DNA from: Certhia americana
Lineage: Eukaryota; Chordata; Aves; Passeriformes; Certhiidae
Reading direction: 5' to 3'
Assembly (NCBI GenBank): GCA_018697195.1
Contig: CM031864.1
Span: 19,669,316-19,733,315, forward strand
Length of the DNA stretch: 64,000 nt
Within the stretch, counting starts at the first letter, position 1. Each line of letters begins with the position of its first letter. The notes under the pieces are model-generated. The model saw only the letters and a list, made by a program, of their open reading frames with translations, was not told where the DNA came from and did not search any database. This document shows positions 14,301 through 26,300 of the stretch, piece by piece. The position numbers and the translations under genes are program-made.

Positions 14301-17300
14301 TGTTTATAGCAGTTTGGCTACATGTCATTTAGGGAGATGAGAAAAAAAATCTATGCTTCAAGAAATATGCAAGACTTCATATTTTACATATACTTTTCAT
14401 TATGTGAGCAGATAAACAGTCTCAAGAAAGATATATTGAATCTAACACCAGGAGCGTGGTGTTTCTCCTCCAGCAAATGTGAGAGAAGCATATTTAAAAC
14501 AGACTCCTCTTCAAAACACACACCAGATCTTGAGTTTCATCCACCCTTGTCTTTTGTGTCAAGCCAAAAAAAATGAAAAGCCATGCTAAACTAGTTCATT
14601 GGGCCAGGCAAGCCAACACACAGCCATGCCCAGGTTTTAATGGAAGGTAGTCACTCCAGGACAGGCTTGACCATTTGTGTAATATCTTATCTAAATGGAG
14701 GGGAATACCTTTTCCAAGTCCTGTAACCTTTGAGTAGCAAACATGTGACTCCTCCATCAGGGTACATGGCTGCATAGAGTACTAGAAGTTATATTTCAAG
14801 TTTCCATGTCTATAAATCCAGGTGACTCTTTTGCCCTTCTTTATAGAGGGATAAACTGATCTGTTGTAGACAACCAGCTAATCCTCACTACTGCTGTGTG
14901 CAGACAGAGCCCTAGGGCAGTTTCCTTACAGACTTAGTACATGTTCCTAGCTAAAATTAATAGGTTCAGTGGAGTTTTAAAAGCTAAGAAAGCAAAAACC
15001 AACCTTGCAGTTGTTCTGAAGAAATTTTATGGAGTTTTTAGAGAAACTAAAACACTCCTGGAAAAGTACTGCTGAAAGGATTTTACTTTGAAAGAGAACA
15101 GAGAATGTGATTTCCCTGCCTGTTTTATGAGAAATTTTACAGATATCACACAGAAAAGCTTTTAAATTAAATCAGTTCTATTGCATATACGAGGCAAAGC
15201 AAGTATCTGTTGAGAAAATTATTCACTTGGAGAAGAATAATCAAGTATACATTTAAATATATACTTTAAATATACACTTATATACACAAGTATGCTGCAT
15301 AAATATATTCATATCATTAGTTATTTGGAGCACACAAAATGTAGACTACTTTTTCCAGCTCAGGAATAAGACAGGCACCTAATATCCAACACATTAGTAC
15401 ATGAACATGCTCTGCTTTATGCCCCAGAAGCTTTGTCCCTTCAGGAACATTCTTGCTTCAGACTAATTCAGGTATTTCAACAGTCAAACAACAAAAGGAT
15501 CTAATGCATAAATTTCTTTAAAACAGTTTTAAACTTCTAAAACATTTAAAAACTGCAGTAAACTTTATTGAGGGATCATTTCCCTAGCAATTCAGGCTGA
15601 TTCCACTCATTCATGCATATACCAGTTGTGTGCATGCTGAAATCCAGAGCTCCATAACTCACAACATAACTCACACCTGTCCCCTAGGAAGCTATTGCAG
15701 ATTAGTAAATCTCACTGCCATGGAGAGGTTCTTGTTAGATGGATATCACTATCCTGTTCCCTCATTTTGTCCTTCCTATGTATAACCCCTAGCAACAGGT
15801 GGATGAAAAGGTTGTTAGTTTTATTTGTGGGGGTGCAAACTTCTTACTAGAAAGACACAGATGAAGCACCATGACAGATCTTAGTTATCTGGTAGAAGTG
15901 GAGAAGGAACATTTATTCCCTACATGTACATTTCTCCCAGATAAGGTGGAGGGTGTGCAAACAAATACACCTGTGTAGACAGGGCTTTACAGAACTGCAA
16001 GGGGTATTGGGGGCTGCTAGTGTGAGTACAGGGGGAATTTAATCCAGTATTTCTAGATGCACCAACAACTGATCCTTCCTTCTACCTGGAATCCTTCTCA
16101 CTGACACAACAAGGGAAATCACCAGACAGAATCGTTTGAAAAAGCAGTCAGCCCTGATTTGCATGTACTTTCTAAGAGCTTTTTCAGTTTAGCTTATTAA
16201 TTTTCAGGCTTCTGACATGCCTGAACTCCATTAGTGCTACCTTGTAGGCGCTTGTCACACACCCCCTCCTTCCAGTAGTTAACAGTGTTGAACTACCCTC
16301 TTTTGTGAAAAATCGTGAAAATTATTTATGCCTTCCCCAAAATGTTAAAACTGCCATACCCCTGAGAGAGCAAGACCCACCTTTGCTTTTCAGAGAAGGA
16401 TGAATCTTTCAGTGCTAGTCCATCCTTAAGAATGGTAGTGGAGTTACACCTGGCGCACACACTGTAAATTATTCACAGAATCTGCAGGATATTATCATAG
16501 TTTTTTGATGTGACCATGAACCACAAAACGATTACTTTGCAGCACTCTGGCGTTCCCAGGGTTTTATCACATCACAGTGTACAAATATCCCTTTCCCTTA
16601 ACACAAAGAGCCTAACACAAAATGAAGGTGCTTTCATGTCAGTGCTATAAGATGTGCACAACCTGGTTCTGAGCTAGAGACACTTTGTCATGGAAGGAAG
16701 TGTTAGACAGCAGAAAAAAACCTGTCAGACCCAAAGCAGCTGCTCCTGCACTGGCTTGTGTTGCTGCCTGGATGGAATAGACCTGAAACTGTCTTTTATT
16801 CAAAGGTCATTTCCAAACTACACGATGTGCCATTCTTTCAAAAATGGCTAATTAAATGAAAAAGATTACATGGCATTTAGTTGGGAGTAGCAGCAAACTG
16901 CTCTAGAAACAGGCAAAAAATAACACTATTGTGTTATGCTGTCATTGAGGGAGTTTGTTTTCTTGGGCCTAACCCTATATGTACAGAGGCTTTTGTTAAT
17001 TTCAGTAGATGGTATCAGTTTCTGAGGTCTACAGTGCCAGCCCCACTCAAAATTGTACACGGAATTACAAATTTATTTTTGGAGACATAAGTGCTAGACT
17101 AACACTGTTGCAGCCAAGATGAAGACTTCACTTTTCTGGAAGCCCTACTTATCATTAAAATCTAAACACCTTAATAGGAAGAGAATTAATAACTATGTGC
17201 CCACCAGCTTGAGAACACAGTAGTTTGTAGTCAGTAGTACTGTGCCAACACCAGGCTACCTGCATCTACCAGATCATATGAAAATATCCTATTAAAATCT

Positions 17301-20300
17301 GCTTTTATTTCATTAGAGCCTAAAACACAACTACCAGGAAGTGCTGCCAAGTGATTCTACAGAGTCAAGGCTCAGGACATCAGTTTTGAGCAAGCTATGT
17401 TTACCAACAACATTTCCTAGGATCCAGTGTTGAGAGAGACAGAATACTGTCCTGCAGGCTAAGGCAACTGTAAACATTGCTCTTACATCCCACAAGAAAA
17501 AAATTAAAAGCACCATGGACTGCACAGACTCCTCAGCAAGCCTGTTTTAGACACACTTTCTATGACATTATATGTCAAGTGGAAAATTGCTTTGAACTGC
17601 AATAAGGTCCTACATATATATTCCTCTGCCAGTTTGGCCTCAGTAGTAACCTCATGGAAAGTACACAATAAATAGAAAAGTGTAGGAGGAAGCAACATTT
17701 TAAGTAACTCAACACAGGATGCAGGCAGGGATTCCAACAGCCCCTGCAAGCAGCACTGTTAATGCAGCCTTCTCACCAGAGCTGGGCACAGGCTGCCTCA
17801 AGCACCAGTAGTCAAAATTCAATGTAATCTGCATCCACATCCTGCAATTAACAAAACTGTATGGGGGGGAAACCAAAATCTTAACATGGAAATTACACAG
17901 CTCAAGGAATCTAAATTATAACTGGGACATCCATGGTTAATTAAAGACTTTATATGTGTGTTCCTTTTTTGCCTGTTGAAAGAGTATTTCTAGAGTCCCA
18001 GCTCCTTCCCCAAGGTAGCAACTGCATTTATACCCGAGTTAGACTGAAGGGAGTAAAAAGAGCACAAGAAAGTTGGCATGGTTTACAAGTTTTAGCCTGC
18101 AAATATCAATTTATCTCCAAGAATATATTTTTTTATATCAGTATTTTTGAGAGCTCTGATGACTTTCAGGTACCACCTTTCCTAGTGTAAAGCAGCTGTA
18201 GGAAGAAATCAGTGCATACAACTGTATTTTTCAGAATTTGAAAACATATCAGAGAGATACACTTGCCTGTGCACATAATACACCCATTTATAGGCCACCA
18301 CTGCACAGAAAGAACTCCACAGGCACTAACCAGATCAGGACCTAAATACTTACGTTCTGGATTGGCCTTGCAACAGCAGCTCTAAACACACAGTAAGTGC
18401 TGAAACACTAACCAGGCATCAGCTGCCCATGCTCCTCCTTTCCATTGCCCCTCTTACCCCACACATCTTCACCAGCTGAAATGTGAGTTCACTCTCATAA
18501 GTACACAGGATCTTTGTAAGTTCCAGGGGTAGCACTGCATCATTAACTCACTAGAGATCTCTTAGTCCTGTACAATCTTATTTACAGAAACTTCTCAGGC
18601 TTTATACCTCCTTCCAGAAGGTATGCAATGTCAGGATCACGGAAATTAGGGCTATTGAAATAAAACTGTTGTGCTTCTGACTGAAGCCTTTCACATCAGT
18701 CTGTTATATGTATGGCTTTACAACTGGTTTGCTTTATTGAAAACAAACAAACCACTAGATCCACTTACCCATCTTAATCTGTTTCAGACAGCAACTGACA
18801 TACTCCACATTTTTGTTGGATGAAGTAATAAAATGGCACATTGTTCCTAAAGATTTTGCTTCTAAGTCAATTCAGAACACAGAAGTTGTTTAGCATTTCT
18901 CTTCTACTGGCACTCACTGCAGACAGGTTGCCTTATGCTGGATAGATCACTTCTGTGGTATCAAGACAAATACAGCAAATGGTTAAATACTCTAACTTTT
19001 AGCATTCGCTTCCTTGTCTATTTTTCCCCATCAGAAAAAGGTCTTGCGAGAAAAATGGCTTTTGGATGGCTTTAGTTCTATGACTCCAAAAGAAGAAGAA
19101 GAAATGCAAAAGCAGAATCAGGAGGATCAACAACGGACTCATGAGCTGGAACAAGACATTTTCAGGTAGGGGAGTATCCCTGTCCTTGTGTCTGGGTTAA
19201 AATTGTCCCATCTTAAAAGTCCTACCTTATTTTGTAAAAGATAAAAATGTCAACAAGTACAGAGTAAAGCAATTCTTGTCATGTTTTCTAGTCACTCAGA
19301 ATCAGAGATTACAGAATGCAATTTCCATACTGTAAACTGCAAAAAACTGCACAATAACTATATTGCAGAGTATTTGTTTCTCTAATTCCAGATATCCTTT
19401 CCATGCTGTATTCAGTAGGTGGAAGTCACAACATACGGGGTTTGCTCTGAAATAGTAATTGTTGAATCAATTCAAAGAAAACTATTTTGAAAGTTTTTCG
19501 GTTTCACTAGGTCCTGGCACAGCCTTTAATACCTGACTTTCACCATAACAGCACTTCAGAACAGTACAGGCTCCCTAGCCCCATTAGTAACATTTATCTT
19601 GTGTTTTCCATGTGTTTTGTACTCAATTTAGTCCCAGAAACCTGCTATAGCAAAAGTCTTTTTTTACCTTTCATCAGAGATGTTTCTACAAATCTCATTG
19701 CCTAATGCTTCCCTATCACCCAGGACTAACGTTTAGCTGCAGAGACAGTCTCATCAAAGAGTCCTATTTACTATGGCCATGGTTCCAGGTGCTTATTAGC
19801 TCCAGCTAGCCCTTCTCAAACACCACAGAGCTGTGCACACAGTCAGCTCCTTTCCTGGGTCCAGGCATACTGACTGGTATGACCCCTTAGCACACATAGA
19901 AAAGATAACATGCTCCTGTTCTTTTAGATTCTGGAAAGTTTCATCATCCTTTTTCAGTGCTTCTTCCTCTTTTTCAATTCAATAGCATTTTCCTCTCTAC
20001 TTTTCTTCCACTGTCCTCCTACACACACTCTTTAGGCAAAGCTGTCACCAAGATTACCTTCTCTGGTGCTCTCCCATCCTCTTCCCTCCTTACTCCATCT
20101 CTGACACAGATAATAATTCTCTTGGTTGACAGGTAGCAGCCTAGTGCTAGTTCGTCCTATAATTATGCTGACTTTTTGCTCAAAAGCATTTTTCTCTACA
20201 GAACATCTTTTTACACACCTCTGTAGGATTCATTGTTGCAGTGGTAGGAGGTAGACAGCATGCCCTGAAAACATCCCAGGAAGCTGTCATTTTGAAGGCA

Positions 20301-23300
20301 TGCAAGAGGGGTCCATATGACAGTGTGAGTGCCAGAAAGGAACAACATCTAGGGCTAGAACAGGCTAAGGAGCAACAAGGAAATGGTGCTGAGCAAGCAT
20401 TTCCCCATCAGACCACTGGAAGTTCAGCCCTTCTCTGAGCAGTGAGAGGAAAGATTAGATTCAGTCCTATTGACTGTGAGCAAAGCCTGAGCTAAGAATT
20501 TAGGCATGTTTATTTACATGTCTTTTGCTATAAATTAAATTTCCTACCTCTTCCTAATAGCTGTTTAGCAAGGACATCTAGGAAAACGTCTGTGTTGCCT
20601 TCCAAACAGCATTACATCTTGTTTATACACACCCAGGCCAGTTTCAAACCAGCCAACAGTGAAACAGAAACCTAGGGATAAAGTCCACTAATAAATATAA
20701 AATATGCATCATACAGTTCTTGCCCAGTGCTTTTGCTCTGCCATAGATATCAGCAAAGTTAACAAAACCTGTCTGACCTTCGACCTACAAATCAAACATT
20801 GCTAAACCGATCATGTAGACATCATACAGTAGAAATAACAAACTCTGTAGCATTCTTTCTTCTAGGCATCTGACTACTAAAACTCACTTGATTCAGACCT
20901 ATTTAGTTCACTCTGTTGATTATTCTGTGTGTGTTTTATCTTCAGCTAAAAAAAATCACGAATCACCTTAAAGACTTTTTGATTAGACAAGTGTTTTTTA
21001 GTTTCTGCTGAGAGGACAAGAGGACAATTGCAATTGTTGGCAGATTATTTACAGCAGGGGCATGGGCCTTGCCATCACCTTCCCAAACTGGACCTCTGTT
21101 TTGAAACATTCTTTACTTGGGTGTCAAATCAAGCTGGTGTAAGTCTGCTAATCAGTTCAGATTTGAGAATTTTATTTATAAAAGGGAGAAGTTCCATTCT
21201 TTCTATCAATGACAAAACCGTGAATAGCAAGCAGCCTGAGCCACCTTGCAGATAAATGGCTGAATGCTTTGATTACAGACAAAAAATTGCATTTATCTCA
21301 TCTGTCCTATTTACACTCTTTACATGCTAGAAGCTTCAGTGAACCAAGTGAGCACATCCTTGCACATACAAGCTGAATGAAGAATTAAGAGCCCTGTTTT
21401 CTCACTTAATCTTCAGCTAATAACACTCATTCTTGATGGAATTAATTGCTAAACAACATATTCAAAAATGCAAAACAAATAATGTCTATTCAATTGCTTG
21501 TAATGTGATGCATGAAAGCAGACTCAGGCTATACTACAGAGCTGCTAAATCATTTGACTCACCTCAAAACATGTGAGTACTTGTTAAACTGCCTTTTCCC
21601 CTCAGTCTGGAATTCTTCAGGGTGGTATCTTTCTATCTGCTTTTTATTCTCCAGCCTTTTTTTTTGCCTTTTTTTTTTTTTCCTGGGGTGGCAGTGATGC
21701 CAACTCCAGCAGATCAGCTGGTGGCCAGCAGCATCCAGGCAATCTCCACAGATTTTCGTAATTCAGATGATGCTTTGGCAGAGAAACCTTTCATTTAGTG
21801 TCTTGAGTAAGGTTTCTCCTCTCATCCACACCTCCATACTTCTTATTTTCCCCTCTCAAATAATCAGTGATACTTGAAAAGAGGAGAAACAGTCAAAGGA
21901 TTGATTTAATACAGTAATTGTGCTATACTTCCATTTCTCTCAAAAATATGTAGTGCTGTACAAAAGGTAGTTTCATGTAACAGCTAGAATAGTTGCTAGA
22001 CCCTTTCAAGACAAAGTGTGATATAAATTCATAAAAATATCATTGATTTAGAAGTTTCTAAACATTTAAACACACCAAAAAGATCCTGGCTTAACTTTTC
22101 GACCGCATGATGTTACAAGGACTTCAATTTCTTTGAACTATACAAATTGCATGTCTTAGAAGTTTTCTTTCCACAATTCCAGTGTGTGGAATTCACACAC
22201 ATGCTCTGAAATTGAACCATAAAGTCTGGTTTTGCAAGTTTAAGTGCAAAAGGGATACTTAAATTCTAGATGCAATTCACATTACATGGGTATGAGAATT
22301 TCTCTCCAAACTCACTGAATGATGAATCAGGTCTCTTAATTACCATATAAAGTGGGTGTTGGTACGGGTGTAAGAGCATATATAAACTTTCATTTGCTTC
22401 TTAATCACCCAGTAAATACATGGTGCTTATAATCTTTGATTTATTTGTCATTTCGTTTTCTCTTTTTCCCCACCTCCCTTTGTTCAAGTATCCCCAAGAT
22501 TTTTCCTCCTCTTCGTACACCTGTGCATCCAGAAATGTTTAGAGCCAAGACTGAAATGAATCCACAGTATAAATTAACGATTTTTCAGCCCATTATGCTT
22601 CTGTGAGTTTTTAATGATTTTCAAATTATGGTAATTGCAATCAAGTCTCATCTAAAAATAAAACATATCAATATATTAAACAAAGACTGTTCCATAACAA
22701 GTGCAAAAATATGGCACATGGTCATTACTTTCTTTTATAGCTGTCCATAAACATTCATCCCCCTTGTAAAAATTTTTAAATTTAGCACTCTAACCAGTAC
22801 CTTTGATCAGAGTTCTAAGACCATCTTGCAGAGATCAGGTCCAAAGTGTGAGCAGCTTTTAAATTTTTTTTAGCTTTTACTTTCATCCTGAAGGGTTTGG
22901 GTTTCTTCACTGTTTCACATATCGGTTCTGAGGTCTCTGTTACCTTTGTATACCAAAAAAGAGGACTGTTGGGTTTTTTAATCTGATCTTTCAACAGATA
23001 AAAGTCCCACGTAGCACCCTGTTAGTGTAGTTCTACATATCTGAGTTTAAATAGAGCAAGGGCCATAATGGTAATTCAGATTCCTCAGCCACACAGAAGG
23101 AAATCAATAACGCTTATCTGTCAACCTGTATTCAGCTTTTCTAGTCTGATTATTTTAAAGGGATGGCAGACTTTAATCATTCATGGTGACTTTGTGTAAT
23201 ATTGTGAATCCTAGCACACAGCAAGGAAGTCAAAATACAAAAACACAACACCTCTGACCCTCGGGGTTATAGGCCAACACTTCTGTAACCCTGTCTGTAA

Positions 23301-26300
23301 CTTTGTCTCAGATCATCTGACTGCTCTCAGCAAAACATGGTATCAGCTGCAGCTGCCTTAGGTCTACAGTCATCGATTTCCAGCATGGATTAAAAAAAGA
23401 AATAGAAGGCATATTTCACTCAAATTTAGAAGCTTTTAAAATTTCCTTTTTTTTTTTTCTTAAAGTTAAAATAAGTTCTTTTAAAAAAAACCAGGAGACT
23501 AAAGTTATATAGCATTAACCTATGGCATAAGACATTCAGTTCAAGTTCCATTTCAGAGTAAAATCTTGAGTTGGATTCTAGATCTTCATGGAAAATTGAC
23601 TTCCCAACGACTCAGCTAATAAGGTAAATTGCATCTAAAACCCAACAAATATGCACTTATGCAGAAAAGAGTAGTCTTGACTAGAAAGAATAAAAAATAG
23701 GAAACAGGACGCCTGCTTAAGTCACTGCTTTACTCAATGGAGAAAAATTTCACCAAGATACTTTATGTTAGCAGAGTGCTTTACACCCAAACAACCAGGA
23801 ATAGCTTTCTCCCTCTCTGACACAGAGATTCAATTTTTTATCTTGGACCTTTCTGTCTAGAAGTGTTTGTCACACACTAAGAAAATTAAAATTCTCATCG
23901 AGAAAAAAGGTAACTTAATCATTGTACTCAGCTTTAACGTGCAAGAAACCATACAACATAGACTTAACACATCAGAAGGACAGGGAAAGGAGCTATAACA
24001 TAAAATCCTACAGTGAGTGTCAATAAACAAAAAGAAATTTTGACTCCTAAACTTCAATATTCCTTTCACATAAAAATAAAGAGTTTTAAAAGAAAATAGT
24101 TAACCCATCAGCTGAGGCCTATCTGACAAAATAGTTCAAGTTTACTTGTGGAAGACTTTGTTTGTTGTTGGGTTTGGGTTTCTTTCTTTTTAAATGAAAA
24201 CACTATTTCACACTTATTTCCCAATGTGTGTGAAATTTTAAGTTGATCTCATAAGAGCAAAGTTTGTCAAGGTAAGTAGAACCAGCTCTACTAATGTCCA
24301 TATTCCCATATGTCCATACTCCCATAGAGTTGCATCAACTCTACAATGTTGTTCTCTGTCTAGTATTAAATCAAATGCAACTGTGATTGCAGGCTGGAGA
24401 AGGAAATTGAGGCTCTGGAAAGACAAGAAACGGAAGTCTCAGCTAAAGAAGAAGCAATTTTAAAGAAACTGAAGTCTATTGAGAAAACAACAGAAGACAT
24501 AATAAAGGTTAGTGCTATATTATGCCAGAAATAGAATTTATTATTCAATCATCATCATATCTAGGGAAAGGAGAACTAGCTGGATCCCATGAGTGGTCAT
24601 GAGCTTTTGTCTGAAGTGACAGCAGTTCAAACACAAGAGAGGTCAAGATGTTACATTGTTTAAGTGCCCATGTGTCTCCATTTGCTTATTTATGGGGGTG
24701 GGGGAGCAATTTTTCTCTTTACTCATGTACAGCATATCTCTAAAAACAGCCCTGCCACTGACACCCAGCAACTTCACATCTCAGCCAGAGACAGACACAC
24801 CAGCTACAGAGGCTGGTTAGTCATGCTCCTTCAGGTGGCATGCCCAGCTAAACTGCATCATGCCCTCCCACCAAGTCCTTGACAGAGATTATGAAGCATA
24901 TTTATGTTATCAGCCGTTAGTCTTTGTCAAAAGGTAATTTTAATATTTTTTAAATCATCATAAACCATCTCAAGAAATACAGTGATGAAACTAAACTTCA
25001 GTTCACCAGCTGTTCTTACGTACACACACACATTATCTGAAAATATACAGGGAGATAAGCAAAATTGGAAAGCCAAAGTAGGACCTTTAAAAAAAATCTT
25101 TTGACACCAACCAGGTTGGGCCACAGTAGGCTAGGTCACTGATTAACACTTCATAATATTATTGTCCTTCCCTGTGTGACTTGGAATCATATTGGCAAAA
25201 GACCACAGAAATTTCACTTTCTCACTCTCCATGCTCCAACTGAGCACATTTCACTTTTAGCCCCTTCTCTGTATGAAGCTGTGCACACAAAAGGTTAAAA
25301 CTATCAGGGAAACCAAAGCACTTTCTAGTTAGTAATTTAAAAGTAACTATCACATTTATTGTTAATGGTTCTCTTTCCCACCTAGTCTGTGAAGACTGAA
25401 AAAGCTGGATTTGAAAAAGGTACGTTTAGTCAAAAGACTATTTTTTAAAAGGTTCTTGTAGCAGTAAGTTAAAACATACTAATGCTTTGTGGATCTGTGG
25501 ATCTTCTTTACTCAGAGGCAGCAGACTACATATATGCCAGCATCCCTGACCTTCCCAAGTATTTCAGACCCTCTGCATTGAGAAGTACAGCACATGCTGA
25601 CATGGATGATGAAGAAAAGAGAAAAGGTACTGCTGATTAGTAACTCCAAAAGGTGTCAATACGTACAAAAGCTTCCCATATATTGAATCTAATACACTTT
25701 AAGCAAAGAATAGACATTACAGATATCCAACATTTGTTCTCATTTAAGCTGTGTTACCCATTAGGTCATCAAAACTGAGAGGTGAGACTGTAGTGTAAGG
25801 TATGTGCCACTGAGAATAACTCTTTTCACCACTGACACTTCTTTCCAGCACTTCATTCCTCTGCCTCTCATAAGTACAGACTTCCTTCAAATCATTCATT
25901 TCACATTTTCTATCTGCACTTACAGCTGTTGGGTAGCCAGCAGTAGTCTGGTTATTTCCCAACTACTACAAAGTCTCCTAACCCTTTCAGAGTGCTCAAG
26001 AGTCTCTGGCATCACAGCACACTGAGCTCTTCCAACTGCTATTGCCCAGTATAATGCCTGGGGCCAAGGTTAAATCTGGATTTTTCAGCCTATCATGTAA
26101 GGAAAACTACATCTACTAATGAAATCTCAGCAGCCAATTTTTCCTCACAGAATGAAAATATTTTTTCCACAGGATAAAAGGGGACATTCAAAATGAGATC
26201 TAATATATTGGCTGTGTATGCGATAATTTCATATATTTAATAGTTTGTTCAGACAGTTCTCTATCACTGTCAGAACTTCTATGTTTCTTGCAGCTACTGC

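Larger units (their letters stand above)
19166..24392 (+). other. PALMD: PALMD intron after coding exon 3
   Basis: A 5.2 kb intron holding the candidate cassette exon 22489-22602 (listed separately), T-runs near 21658-21681 and 23449-23459, and a 16-bp tandem duplication at 24295-24326 about 70 nt before the next acceptor. Confidence 0.85.
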
